NCBI RefSeq assembly: GCF_000313135.1
Contig: NW_004457641.1
Coordinates: 105,002 to 169,001 of the forward strand
Length of the DNA stretch: 64,000 bases
Source: Acanthamoeba castellanii str. Neff
Taxonomy: Eukaryota > Discosea > Longamoebia > Acanthamoebidae
Direction of reading: 5' to 3'
The position numbers and the translations under genes are program-made. This document shows, piece after piece, positions 50,301 through 62,689 of the stretch. The notes under the pieces were generated by a model. It did not search any database. It saw only the letters and a program-made list of their open reading frames with translations, and had not been told where the DNA came from. Every line of letters starts with the position of its first letter. The stretch's first letter is position 1.

Positions 50301-53300
50301 ACGCACACAGTCGGTGCTGGGTCAGTGGTGGCTGATGACGGTGAGCGGATGTGGAAAGGTGCGTACCGATGTCGCCGGGACCGCAGATGAGGACCTTGGG
50401 GCCGCCGGGCAGCAGCGGGGTGACCCAATGGGGTTTGAGATTGAGCGCGCGGCCGGCCTTCTTCATGAGCGCGTTCATGTCCTTGTACTTGTTGTGCACC
50501 GTCTTCGACCCATCGGCCGATCCGTACACGATCGTGTTCGGTCCGACGGGCAGAATGGAAGTAGCACTCAGCCGAAATCCCTTGTAATCTGCACTCTCTC
50601 AAGTGTTAGCGCCACCGAAGGTGGACAACTGATGATGATGATGATGATGAGAGCGAAGCGAAGAATACCGATGACCGACATGACTGGGAAGTGGAGGGTG
50701 TTGGGAAAATTGGAATTGAGCGAATAGTTGATGTAGGCCGTGAGTCCCTTGATCTCGTGCTGCGCACATGAACATCCAGTTAATTTCATCGACATTGAAG
50801 CGTGTGAATGGAAAGAAGACGCGTACCTGCGTGGCCTTCATGGCGAACTCGTCGCCGTTGTAGAGACCCCGCGAGTCGATGGCAAATTTGAAGAGTATGC
50901 CGTGAGAGAGGTACTTCTCGCCACCTGCCATGCCGCCGAGCTGCGTGGGCGGGATCAGCTTCTCGGCCACCGGGCAGTGCAGCTCATCGACGATGATCTG
51001 TGCGATGACTTCGGCGATCTCGGTGAACTCTTTCACCAGATCCACCACTTGCAACGAGGCCTGCACACAGGCGAGTGTTGTGAGTGCCACGTGTGTGTGT
51101 GTGTGGCGTGTGTGTGTGGCGTGTGGTGTGTGTTGTGTGTGTGTGTGGTGTGTGGTGTGGGTGTGTGTGGTGCACGCACCCGGACGGAAAGCGGGAGGGA
51201 GGCGAGGGAAATGCCGTCGATGGACATTGACAGGTAGTCGTGCTCGTCCTTGTGCCTACCCTTCCCCTTCAGGCCACCCATCATGGCGTTGGCCTGCTGG
51301 TTGATGTTCTCCCGCCGGTAGGCCGTCATCGCCTCCTGGAATTCCTCGTTCCAGTCCCGCAGCAGACCTGGTATTGCAATGGAATGTGAGCTATGCCAGC
51401 ATTCCACCAAAAATGAGCGATACCTTTGTTCATGATGACCGCCTTCATCCACCACTGCTGGGACTTCTTGGTGGGCGCCACGAGCGTCACCTTCTCGGAG
51501 CGGGACGTGGTGTTGGTCATGAATTCGAGGGTGAGGCCATACTTGTTCACCCAGTCTTTGCTCGCCGTGCGGAACTCTCTGACGCGGTGGATGCTCGACA
51601 GCGCAATTCTCGTGGGCAGCTCAGCCTCCAACACAGCAGAGACGCACACACTCAGCGAGTGCTTTGGGGAGGGGGAAGTGCTGGACCGGCCCAGCAGAGG
51701 CGTTGGCATGAACGGTTAACAGTTGGTACCTCTGTGGCGGTCTGTGGGGCGATGTAGAGGTTGGTCTCGTCGATGATGATGCGCACCGGGTCGAACACGG
51801 ACACGGGCACGGGAAGCCCGGTCTTGGGGTCCTTCCCCTGCTGCACGCTCCACGCGCATAGAATTCCGCGCTTGACGATGCTCGCCAGCGACCGCAGGTC
51901 TGTATTGTTGTTTGTCGTGGTTGAGTGCGGTGGCATGTGTGGAATGTCAACTAGGCAGAGGAATGTGATACCTTGCGGCGTGGATTGCATGTTGCCGGTG
52001 CGGAAGACGTGGGAGGTGCTGCTCGGGGAGGAGCTGCTGGCGCTGCTCGGCGTGTGTCCCTCGGCATCGAGCCGCTTGCGGGTCTGCTGCACTTCCAGTT
52101 GCTGGCGTCGCATCACCGAATAGAGCGGACCCTGCAGGGCCGAAGCGGGCATCGATGCCGACAGCATGTGCGCCGGTGACGGCGAAGAGGACTTGGACCA
52201 CGGCATCGTCGTTGGTGACGACGGCGACGCAGAACCGCTGTTGGCCAGCCGCGCCGTGGTGACCGTCACCAGGAAGTCGAGATACGGGTCCGCGCTAGGA
52301 CACGAGGAGGCCTCGTCGTCGACCACGCGCCCAATCGTGGCACTTCGTTCGGACTTGAGACCCGTGCTGCCCTGCTTGAGCTGGTGTTCGTCCTCCTCCC
52401 TCTGCTGGAGCTGTCGCAGGCCCACGAAGCTCATGGCCCCACGTCGACGCCGGGTACCGCCGGCGGGCCTGCTGCCTGCGCTCTCGCCGCCTGCGGCTCT
52501 CTCCCAGGCCGGCGGCTGCGTCCGCTCGGCCGTGCTCACCCTTCCCGGGGCGCTTCCTGGGAAGGTCGCTTGTCTGCCCTCGCGGTACTCGCCCAGCGCG
52601 AAGCTGCGAAGCGTGGCTCGGCTTCGCCGGTCGGCCGGAGCCGACGACTCCCGCCCGTCTTTCCACGTCGTTGTCGTCGTTGTCTTCATTGTCGCACCGC
52701 CGACCGAGCTTGCCGACAGATAACTCTCTACCACCTCTCCTTCGTCTCTATCATTATTGGATTCTTCTTTCTCCTCTTCTTCGTCATCTTCTTCACCTTC
52801 TTCTTCTTCGTCGTCGTCATCGTGATCATCATCGGCATCGTCGGCCATCACCAGAGTGTAGGCGTCGTCTTCTTCCCTGGGCGCGGACCGCGGTGCTGTC
52901 TTCTTCCTCTGTTGTTGCGCCGTAGAGCCCCAGGCGGGCTGGGGCTCTCTCTGCGCCTGCAGGCGGTCGGTCTCGGCTTCGAGAAACGCGTCGGCGCACA
53001 TGACGTAGTTCGTGTCCCCGAGGCTGAAGTCGACCTTGTAGTTGTTCAGCTCGTCATCGTCGTCGTCACCCTCATCTAGCATTCCGCGCCGCTTCTTCCG
53101 TTCCTCGATTGTGATCGCAGCGTCGTGGCCACTCGCCAGCGCGGGCGCCTTCTTGGGCGGCGGGCGGTCTGCCGCCGGCGGAGAGCGGGGCTTGGCCACT
53201 GCAGCAGACTTTGGCCGCGACGGTGGCGTTGTAAGTGGTGGTTGCTTCGGCTGTGGCTCGGCGGGTGAGCAAGGAGGAACCGCTTTCCGGTTCTTCGCCA

Positions 53301-54808
53301 GCTCTTGCTCAAGCGCCGATTCGCAGTAGCTGTAGGCGTCGAGATTCGACACCTCCTGCCCGCGAGTCGTGGGTCGTTGTGTGTTGGAAGTGAGTGGCGT
53401 CAGTGAAGAAGGCATAGAAGGTATGGCGAGCGCGAACGTGATCGCAAGCGCACGTACCGTGTTGAGATCGCCAGAAGAAATGGCGCTCTTGGGCTTTTGC
53501 CTGCTCAAGGCCACCGAATACTTCTCGTCCCGCGCCTTGCCGTAATTCCACTTCTTGAGCGCCGCCGCGTAGATCGCCAGGGCGTCTGAGTCGGCCGATG
53601 CCTGTCCACCAACCAATCGGTAATCGATAAATAAGCAATTGCAAAGATGGTGGAAATTAGAAGAAGAAATCGTCACCTGGCTCTGTAGGGCTTGCTTCTC
53701 CATGGCGAGGGTAAGTCCGGCGCTGAAGAATCCGTTGCGGAGCTTGTTACGAGAGTAGATGTGCTCGTAGGAGACGATCTCCGGGTAGAGACCGTCCAGT
53801 GCGAGTGTAATAAGAGCCAACACGTGGCCCACCAGCGCCAGCGCTCGCGGACCGCGCGCCTGTCACGCATACGCACGCATTCCCCCACATTTAATCGTTA
53901 AGTTGCATTCGACTGCGTGCGTGCGTGCGTGCGTGCTCACGTGTACCTCGCGGACGAGGTTAACCAGCGGGGCGTAGATGTTCTTCTCTTCGAGCAGGAT
54001 TTGAAGCGACCCGAGGCCGTCCCACAGTGTGTGTGCCATCTCCGTCAATCGCGCGCGACTGCGCTGGTCGGTGGGTGAGATGGTGCCCACGATTTTGATG
54101 ACGGCCCACAGTGCCTTCTCCCGCGCCTCCTGCTCTTTGCTCGCCAGCGACAGCATGAGCTGCTCGACTTGCTCCTGCACCTCGCTTCTGTTCCCCTTCG
54201 CGACTGCATTGATCCCGGCCTGCATAAAACAAAGCTGAGCTTACTGCAGCGAAGCAGCGGTGATCAATGACGCTTCAGGACTTGATGGTGGTGCACGAAC
54301 CTGGCTACTGAAAATGGGGAGAAAGCAGGCCGTGCAGGCAAGGAACGTCTCCGCGTCGTCGGTTGTACGCTCCTCCACTCGCTTGCCTCCCTTTGAGTCG
54401 TTGTAGTACAGGCTATGAGAGGCACAGAACACACACGTGTCAGTCGCTGATTCGTCACAATTATAGCTTCGCCCCACGTGGGAGGTGGAGGAGGCAAAGG
54501 GCAAGGGTACCGCCAGAAGAGGTTCTCGTGGACGTCGAAGAGGCCTGCCAGTCCGCGTGCCTTGATGAACTCGGCGATCCACTCCTCAGACTCGCTCGAA
54601 TGCAGCAGGAGCCGGTGCAGCCGGTGCAACTGGCCGGCCTCGACCCGCCCCCGCAATACGTTCACCCAGTACAGGGGGTGCTCCACCTATGCGTAGCCGC
54701 GCGGCCACCCCACAGTAAATCTTACCGCACTAAATACATGGATGTGCGTTGGGGGGAGGGCAGAAAGGGGCAAAGGGAACGCACTGGGGGGTCCTCTTCT
54801 TCGTTCAT
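46950..54808 (-). CDS. CLU-C: FH3-like / PH / CLU / TPR / C2 multidomain protein
   Basis: Full-length paralogue of CLU-A. The short first exon (MNEEEDPP, ATG at 54,808) joins in phase to VEHPLYWVNVLRGRV, the start of the FH3-like region (54,685-53,690). A long disordered linker (53,470-51,970) has Pro-rich, poly-acidic and Ser/Arg-rich parts. A PH-like domain follows (51,910-51,420; ending QQWWMKAVIMNKG), then the CLU domain (51,370-49,230; FRLSATSILPVGPN, VYGSADGSKTV, FYVLDTARVFPP, GGINCRYLGVIRQH), TPR-like helices (EALRIDSTRADLL; 48,060) and a C2 domain (47,690-46,950; VVDPYCVLQLG, SPSWNETFSLYAF). It lacks the extra N-terminal segment of CLU-A. Two introns are strongly AT-rich (48,290-48,440; 48,780-48,890). 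Convergent with kinase-B. Probably a cytosolic, membrane-recruited scaffold; the exact job is unknown. Confidence 0.85.
47287..47356 (+). repeat. (GGT)n/(GGC)n trinucleotide repeat in the C2-domain intron of CLU-C
   Basis: About 22 triplets, pure GGT followed by GGC. On the coding (minus) strand it reads CCG/CCA and stays open, giving a run of about 25 prolines in frame with the C2 exon. The C2 domain continues properly only if this is spliced out, so I treat it as intronic. Confidence 0.85.
49144..49206 (+). repeat. Tandem 7-bp repeat in a CLU-C intron
   Basis: Eight or nine copies of gtgtcgt. A related tract of gcgtgtgtt units lies at 49,444-49,510 in the next intron. Both sit between CLU-domain exons and are low-complexity intron expansions. 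Confidence 0.85.
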
Positions 54809-54991
54809 CTTGGCGTTGCTGCCCCGTAAATCCAAACTACTCACAATTTAGTAATTTAAATTAATAAAATTCGACGAATCGGCTGCGGCGCCTGCCCAAA
54901 AATGTCGGGGAGCGAACACAACTTTTTCACAGTCGCGAACGCTTCAAGACAGTGCGCCAATGCCCCATGATTATTATTATTGGGTTACTTG

Positions 54992-57900
54992 CTAGCGTAT
55001 CCTTCTGGTCTTGCGCTTCCCCTTCTTCTTCTCTTCCTTTGGTTCGAACTCGTCGACTTCGTCCTCGTTCTCCAGATCGTCGTCATCCTCTTCGTGGTGG
55101 TACTCGAAATCGTCATCGCTGCTCTTCTTCTCCTTCCTTCCGAAGGATCTTCTTGTTTTTTCTTCGTCGTAGACCTCTTCGTGGCTCTTCTTCTTCGTCG
55201 TAGTCGTCTTGGCAGTTCTTGTCCGCTCCCTCCCCGACTCTCGATTCCTCTTGCGGCCTTGGCCCTCGCCGTTATTGCCCTCACCGGGGGGCAATCCCGC
55301 TTGCTTGAGCGGGATCCTAGGCAGCAGGTACGCGAACAGCTGCCTCTCATCGTCCGGGTCGGGTTGGATGAGCATCGTCATATTGGGAATGCAATCCACA
55401 ACCCCCATCTGCACACGCACACATTGCACACATTAAAGAGTTGGATACGTGGAGCAAATGAGGAGATACATACTTTGGCCTGGGCCTGCAGGTCTTGATT
55501 CAACCCCACGAAGCTTTCGACTGCACGTCCAGCGGGGGTGAAGACCAGGCGAGGCACGCGGTATCCAATCTGTGGGGAGTGGCCGAATAACTCAGCGCAC
55601 AGTCTCTTGAGAGGGACAAAGCGGCGTAGGTACCTGGACGACCTGCGCAATGGAGGCGGATGCATGTTGGGTGGAACACACGCCTTTAATCAAGAGCTGC
55701 GTCGGCCACTGCTCTACGTCCCTGTGGATGAGAGGAGACTGAAAGAGTTAATGGGAATGCACCAAAAGAGCCACGTGCGCTAGGGTCGACGGAAACGTAC
55801 GTGGCAGAACCATGAGCGTACTCCTGCGAAGGCCGCGCCCGCGCTTCGAGATAGGCTACCTCCCCTTCACACCACCGAGGCACGGCGCTACCTTGCCAAA
55901 GGATGTGGTCGGCGTCATCGGACTGCGAGGGGGAAGTGGGCTCATTAGAGCTTCGCATGGAAGTCGGCGATGAGTTGAATGGTACCTGTGGTTCAGGAAG
56001 GGACTCCGACGAAGCAGCTGGGACCGCGGGCAAAGGCACAATTGCCGCGGTGGGAGTGGTGCATGAGGACTCGGTCCCCATCGGCTGTGGCTCGGAAGGC
56101 TGCGAAGTAGGTTCTAGCTGCTTGCTGGCCAGCTCGAGGTACTTGGCCTTCCATTCCTTTTCCTTACGTTCGAGCTTGGCGATTGTAGCTTCGTACTCGA
56201 TGATCTTCTGGCGCTTTTCCTCCAGCTCGCGCTTGGCGGCTTCACGCTCCTGCCGCAGTTCGACTTCAACCAAATTGACCACTTCAAAGTCGGCCCTCCC
56301 AGTCTGTGCCTGCCCGAATGTGAACAACGTGCCGATCAGAAGCCAACTGCAGAACAACTCAATGATCGTTGAAGGGGCGAGTACAGGTGCAGGCGTTGCA
56401 ATCGGCGCTGGTGGGGCTGCACCAACTGGGGTCTGTCGCACCTGCTCATCATAATCAATCAGCACCATGGAAACAAGGGCCAAGTGGAGGAGGACGAACG
56501 TTTTCCGAAGGGACTGCAGCCGGTCTTGGAACCGAGCTTGGAGTAGGAGCAGGTCCTGATGCTAGCGACGATGCTGGCGCCATGTCCTGGTTGGTCTGCA
56601 TTTGGAGTTGCTGAAGCCAATGGCGGAACTGTTGCTCGCAGATATCAACTAGATAGGTGTCCACACCTAGTCGCAATCATTGAGTGTCAGAGTTGCACCA
56701 GTTGCTCCGAGAAGAAAAGCACTAGCATACCCTGATCAAATCGGTGGTTTTCTCGGGTGAACGAGAACAGCTTCTGGAAGACGTGCATCCGGTCGAGCAA
56801 GACCTTTTGGTGAGTCTTTTGCATGTTGTAGGCATTCAGCTGCGCTTGCAGGGGCTTCAGTTCCATCGCAGTTAGAGTAGGTAGGAGCTTTGCCTGCAAG
56901 TCATCCATAAGCCTTCGAGTCTCGTCTTGCCTTTCTTCCACTCGCTTGCAGAGCGTCACTAGCGCAGAGCCAAATGCGTTACGAAGTACTGCCAACTGTC
57001 CAAATGGCGGGTCAGCATAGGTTGCCACCCTCTTCAAGCTCACACGGGTACCTTGCTCCAGAACCTGCTCTCCGCTTGCGCGTAGCCAACGCTGTCCGGA
57101 GGTGTCGTTGCGTGCTGAACAGTTGTTGGGGCAGGATGAGCCGAACCAGCTGGGCTCAGGCTTTTCCTCGGAGAAGGGGTGGGAGCTGCTGGAGTGGCCA
57201 TATCAGCTAAATATCGAACCAGAAGATGAACTGCAGCACGCACCAGAGCTGGGATAGGCGGTCGTGGGTCTAACGCCGGGGGTCTGCGTGGATCTGAAGA
57301 TGGTCGTGGGCGTAGCGGCAGCTGAGGGAGGTGTCCTTGTCGTCGGTGCAGCCATGTAATTAGAGGGTCCGTAGTTGTAGTTGTTGTAATCGGATGGTGT
57401 AGAAGACGAAAATCGAAAGAGAGAAGGTGAAGGCAGGCAGTTCGGTGCGGGCGGTTTGCTCGTGGTTTGAACGGAGGCTACTCGGGCCTGCGGGGCAGAA
57501 GGTACGGCCGAGGGAGGAGGCGGGTGCGGTGCAGTCGGCAGGGACAAGAGCGGATGAGCAGTGACAGCCTGCAAACAGCATACAATGAGTGAATGGCCCA
57601 AGACGGCCGAGAGCAGAAGTGTCCTAGTACCGTGGTACTCTTGCCGGTGAACGGGGAAAGTAGTGGCTGACCTCCTCGGGGTGTCGCAGTTGCCGAACCG
57701 AGTTCCTGAGACTAACTCAAGCCATCAGCCCTACTGTCGACCAAGGGAGAAACGTGAAGTACCTTTGGCGGGAGCAATGGAGCCAGTTGTGACGACACAA
57801 GTTGGAGTTGACTTGCGATGTAGTGGAGGCGGGTGTTGATGTTGGCATGATACTCGGCACTGGTCTTCGCCATAGCGTAGTCGTTCTCCTCCACCTGAGA

Positions 57901-58204
57901 TGTGCACACGGCACCATGCTTGTGAGCAGGTGTCCTGCAAGCTTGTGGAAATGACAAAAACCTGGTCCACATAGGGCGCGATCCCAGAGAGGTCCAGTTC
58001 CAGGCCGATGGTTGCTGCGGCTTGTGCCTTCATATAGCCAACTCTGCCAAACCGAGTTGAACGGTTACCTCCAGTGCGCAGAAAGACAAGTTTGGACAGT
58101 AACAAGTAGGTGAGGTACATTTTTTGCTTTGCTTGGGCTCGCTCCATGGGGGTAATCGTGACACTGGAGTTGCAGGCTCCTGCCACAGTTCGCGGAGCCT
58201 CCAT
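54992..58204 (-). CDS. Hypothetical coiled-coil / low-complexity protein (one gene, possibly two)
   Basis: I do not recognise it. From ATG 58,204, exons join in phase: EAPRTVAGACNSS... to GIAPYVDQ, then VEENDYAMAKTSAEYHANIN with LQLVSSQLAPLLPPK, then ELGSATATPRGGQP, then a Pro/Ser/Thr-rich segment (57,580-57,270). A helical, probably coiled-coil part follows (57,020-56,690; RVEERQDETRRLMDDLQAKL). Next is another coiled coil (56,290-56,110; VELRQEREAAKRELEEKRQK), an Ser/Pro-rich part, a folded-looking piece (YRVPRLVFTPAGRAVESFVG, DERQLFAYLLPRIPL) and a highly charged Lys/Asp/Glu tail ending KKGKRKTRRIR at 54,992, which could be a nuclear localisation signal. A second gene could begin at the Met near 56,470. 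Exon joins between 57,270 and 56,480 are unsure. Confidence 0.5.
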
Positions 58205-58568
58205 CTTCACGTTCGATTTCAAAATCGGTGCAGATTAGATTAATCGAGAATTAGATGCCACAAGCGGGAAAGGCGTGGTGCGCCTATAGAGAAGAGTGGA
58301 GAAGAACTGAACCGGCGCGTCGCTTGGCTTGCGGCGTCGCTTCGGTTTATCGTGGCCCAGGCTGGTTGGCCAGCGAACCGACGCCCAACGTCTTCTTTCT
58401 CTTACTCGAACCGTTGCCCGGATTAATTCGCCTTTGCCTTGGGTTCTCTTTGTTGGCACAAATGGAAGAGGCCACGCCGGGGATGGAAAACGCTCCTACC
58501 TTCCTTTTCCATACACCTGTGGGTGGAGGTCTGGCCAGATCGCCGTCTCGGTTCGCAGAAGAGGCGCT
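58205..58568. other. Spacer between two minus-strand genes
   Basis: Holds the presumed promoter of the 54,992-58,204 gene and the 3' flank of the GNAT gene. The plus-strand open frame 58,255-58,662 overlaps the GNAT last exon and has no domain features; not accepted. Confidence 0.5.
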
Positions 58569-59998
58569 TCAGACCTTGATCCACCGGAAGGTGCCCACCT
58601 TCTTGAACCCCAACGATGCGAACATGCTAGAGGACGCAATGTTATCTGGAGACCGCCAATGACGAGGCAGTAGGTGAGTACATTTCCGCGTGCTAACATA
58701 TTTCAAATACCAAAAAAGTACGGGCGTCGCAAGCCGGTGCAAGAAAGAATTTGAAGAAGTGCACTGACTGCGGGATTGTTGCGGAGTACCGGCGTCAATG
58801 TAGCAGTAGGGCGTCCAGGGCGTGCTGTGGTTGTCACCGGTTGAGCACCTGAGCTTGGGGTCTCGCAGCTCTAGCAGCTTCTTGCACAGCTGCACGACGA
58901 CGCGCTTGGCTAGGCCCTGCCCTCGAAAAGCCTCTGCCGTGTAGGTCATCCCAACTTGCCCTTCAACTCGAACGAGACTCCAAGCAATCGGCTCGTCTTC
59001 GCCTTCTTCCTATCAACGAGCAAGAAGATATGGTGAATAAACGACCATTCACCACAGAGGGTACGAGGCAGGGGAACAAGTGGACCGACTGGCCGGACGG
59101 TTGTGTACATTTCGCTTGCGGATGCAGGCTGATGGACGGCTGCGTATGCAGTCCAGGATGGTGGCAAGGCTGGTAGCCGAGCTGTAGGGCCATTTGCTGT
59201 TGATCAACTCCGCGTCCTCTTCGTGTATCACATCTGTCCGCAAGTGGTGAATCAGGCTTATTCCCTGCGAGCATCTAATTGGTGTCATACCCTCATACAG
59301 ACCAGGGCTCAAAGCCTTGAGCTGAACCTGGTTGAACACGGCTTCGTCCTGGAGCACCCAACCGTCGTACGGGTCGTCGTAGATGATGTTGCCCACTGTG
59401 CACAAGGTGAGCATGATTGGGCCTCGGCACATCGCGAACAGAGCCGTACCATGATGAAGCAGTGCTCGCCTCACTGCACCGTCCAGCCTGTCGTCGACGC
59501 CGTGGAAGACGCCCTCACCGGTATCCGTAAATGCGTCTCGACGCGCAATGCCCGGACAAGCCATCAGAAGCGTCTCCACAGCTGTCGGCTCGCCGAACAC
59601 CGCCAGTCGGCGATCCCTCAGGTCTTGGCACAAGGCCGCTGGTTGGACATCAGATTAATAAACGCTATTTCTTTGCTTTTTCGGCTCGTGCTTGATTTAT
59701 TATTATTTGTTATTTATTAATAATTCAATCTTCTGTCAATTGAAGGTGGTGGAGCACCTGTAAGTTGACCTTCCCCGTCCGCGCCATAGGTTCGCCACAG
59801 AAGGCTCCAGCGGGTACACTGGCGGAGGGTGTCGAGCGGGGTGGCATTGACGTAGGCACTCAAAACCTGGCCAAAGGGGAGTTGCGGCAGCAGCTGCTCC
59901 CGCAGCGCCTCCACCACCTCCGCTGCTGGCACCACCAACGCGAGCTCTTCTCGCACCTCGTCGTCCTCCGGCGGCACCTGCCGCAGTCTCGTCTCCAT
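58569..59998 (-). CDS. Glycine N-acyltransferase-like GNAT acetyl/acyltransferase
   Basis: Four exons (59,998-59,770; 59,638-59,109; 59,009-58,790; 58,645-58,569) sum to 1,056 nt, an exact 351-residue frame. All introns are GT-AG. The N-terminal half resembles GLYAT proteins (LREQLLPQLPFGQVLSAYVN; later LINSKWPYSSATSLATILDC). The C-terminal half is a GNAT fold: DEPIAWSLVRVEGQVGMTYT, then the acetyl-CoA loop AFRGQGLAKRVVVQLCKK (R/QxxGxA type), and the ending NIASSSMFASLGFKKVGTF with the usual N-x-x-S-x-x-x-F/Y pattern. The family transfers acyl groups from CoA to glycine or other amines. The ATG at 59,998 is the first in frame. Substrate not known. Confidence 0.82.
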
Positions 59999-60080
59999 CT
60001 TGCTCGAGAGAGCAAGTCCCGGCACGAAACTGCGCTTCGGAACCAACTTTCATTTTGGTTCGTGACTCCGACGAGTAACC

Positions 60081-62619
60081 TTAGACCTCTTTCTTGTGTG
60101 GCGATTGAAGATAGTCGTCGGACTGCATCTCGATGAGTCGCGACACGGTGCGGTTGAACATGAATCGCTCCTCCTCGCCCTGCCAAATGGTGCCCACGCT
60201 CTTGCCCGTCGATTCGTCGAACCACTCGCGTTTCTCTACGCCGCCTGCAAAGAGTTGCCTTGGCTCGGCAGCGGCCGAACAGATCATTTTGACCTGCGTC
60301 GTTATACAGCAAACAGCGTGAGCCCCACGACATTGGGTCCGCGCGAACAGCACGCGTGGTGATCGCACCTTGTGGTTGTAGAGTTCGTCAATGAGAGTGA
60401 TGAATCGCTTGGCCTCCTCTCGGTGCCGGTCCTCCATTTTCGGGATTCTGCTCACGATCACCGTGTGGAACTCCTGGCTGATGGCGATGTAGTCCGCCGC
60501 ACCGAGCGCCTAGAGCCAACAATGAAAACGTAAGACATCACATCGAGCAGGAGAGAGGGAGAGAGAGAGAGAGGATGGCGAATGTGGTTCGTACCTGCTT
60601 GCAAAGGTCGCTAAAGGAGAAGAAGGCGACACCCCTCTCTGCTCGGGGCACGAAGAGCTTGCGTCCGCCCACGCTAATGTTTATCGATTTCGCTGCAGAA
60701 TGTACGGAAGGTGGGGTGAGCAAAAGCTAGCAATACACCAGTGCGCGAGGCCGTTGTGCTTACCAGGTACGTGATGTGTGAGCTCACCAAAGAGGGTCTC
60801 CAGATTGTTAGCCACGTCGACGCCAGGCTTTTCGCTGTTATAGGCGCACAAGAGTAATGGATCAGTGTCATCACCGAAATGTGAGTACTTCGGGCGCTGC
60901 ACGTACACTTGATAAATATTGATATTTTGGTTCCTGTATGCAACGTGCGGACCGGTCAATCAAGCAATTAGTTACGTTCAATAGCTGCACGCTGGTAGAA
61001 GAGAGGCGGCATACCTCGCAGGCGATAATCGCGACCGGACCCGAAGTCATGAACGAGACAGCGCCGTTTGATGAGGTCGATGAAGGAAGGAATCGGTCCC
61101 TCTGCAGCCCGCCCTTGTACAGGTCTGCACCGTGCAGAACGCAACCGAAAGAAAGACAGAATTTGAGAGGCTCGTTCCTCGCTACACGTAGCGTGCCGCG
61201 AGGCGAGAGCATACCATCTGGCGGCCGGTTGGAGGTAACGACGACCGTAAGGCCGTGCGTAAACATGAGAGAGAAGAGCCGATGAAGGATCATGGCGTCG
61301 GCAACATCGGTGACCTGAACGGCAACGCGTCAACCAATGGAGTAGTTTGTTGCGTCTTCTCCTTGGGTAGTCACACGAAGGAGAGAAAGTCGAACCTGGA
61401 ATTCGTCGAAGCACAACAGGGGAGCCTGAGCCGCCAGCTCTCTGGCAAGCGGCGGAATGGGATCGCCCCACTCCTCCTCGCCGAGCGAGGCCGAGACGCC
61501 CAGATTGAAGTTGGGCAGGTCGGGTCCTGTGTGTTCACGAAGACGTGTGTTAGTGGATGTGCAGACCTTTGAATAATGTAGGTTCATGATAACACGGTAT
61601 GGACAAAGGTTACCTTCTCGATCCTCTTCGAACTTCTTTTCCAGCGCGCGGCGCTTGCCCTCCCGCCACTTGTGGATCTTGCTGTGCACCTGCGAGAGGA
61701 GATCACGTGTGCGAAGGTCAGTGCCGCCAAGAACCCTGGCGGGAAAGGGTGATGGCGTCACGGAGGAGGCTGTACCTCCAGCATGAACGCGTTAAAGTGC
61801 ACACGGCGCTTCTTGGGCACGGGCGCACCCTCGTAGAACATGTCCATCAAAAATGTCTTTCCGCAGCCTTTGATACATAGAGCCCCAACCCGCCGCAAGA
61901 CGAGTCAGAACGCAGAAGAGGGACGCCCGAGAGTTCAAACAGCAAACGGTACCGACGTCACCATACATGTAGACTCCCTTCACCGCGTTGGAATCGCTGC
62001 TCGGCGAAGTCGCCGCAGCCGCCTCCGAATCGACGCTGCCGAACCATGACGCCAACTGCCTCATGGGAAAAGGTGAGTGCGGTAAGCTTGTGTGCGTGTC
62101 CGTCCATCCGAGTGTGGGCCACCGTACCTTCCACCAGGGCGCACGCTCGGGCTCGGGCTCTTGGCGCGGTGGGTGGTGCGGCACATGCAGGCTTGCCGCC
62201 GACGCAGGTTGCTGATGGTGGAGGTGGTGGCGGGCCTTCTGCTCGGCGACGAGCTGGTCGTGGAGGGCCTGGAGGTGCTGTAGCGCTCGCCGTTGCGAAG
62301 GGTCGTCGTTGACCTTCTTCTCCTGCACCAGCCGGTCATACGTTCGCAAGGGGCCGCCATGTTCGTGATGATGACCATCTTGCACGGGAGGCGTTGTTGG
62401 AGAGGCTGGCGCGGAGGACGAAGAATCGGGGGCGGCAGAGCGGTCAGCGTAGCAGCGAATGTGCCGACCCGGCGCAATCGAAAATCGGAAAGAAAGGGAC
62501 TGCAGTGAAGAAGGTGCCGATGAAAGAAGGGCAGGAAGGGCGCGACGGGGTTGGAGGGGTGTCCGCGAGATGGCAGAGGATCCCAATCGGGAGCTTTGCT
62601 GCCACGCGAGCCTCCTCAT
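60081..62619 (-). CDS. AFG1L: AFG1-family mitochondrial AAA-type ATPase (LACE1/AFG1L-like)
   Basis: AFG1/LACE1 proteins are inner-membrane-associated mitochondrial ATPases that help remove misfolded or nuclear-encoded subunits of the respiratory chain. The start at 62,619 ([15 protein letters not shown]) is rich in Arg/Ser/Ala without acids, a good mitochondrial leader. Walker A is assembled by splicing ([19 protein letters not shown]; about 61,965 to 61,870), Walker B is [15 protein letters not shown], and sensor-1 [20 protein letters not shown] is typical for the family. The C-terminal part ([50 protein letters not shown] [15 protein letters not shown]) is also AFG1-specific. Seven or so introns. 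The stop lies 82 bp from the GNAT start, and the start lies 70 bp from the divergent cupin start, so the two probably share a promoter region. Confidence 0.92.
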
Positions 62620-62689
62620 CTTAGGACTTAGAGGAAGAAAATACAATATTCACACCTCTTTTCTTTCTTTTTAACTTTCGTACCGCCAG

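Noticed and set aside
58255..58662. 135-residue plus-strand open frame
   Set aside because: Overlaps the last exon of the GNAT gene on the other strand, whose four exons add to an exact frame with family motifs.
59717..60046. Separate small gene of about 93 residues upstream of the GNAT
   Set aside because: Its 5' part splices in frame (donor at 59,769) to the GNAT exon starting at 59,638 and resembles the GLYAT N-terminus, so it is exon 1 of that gene.
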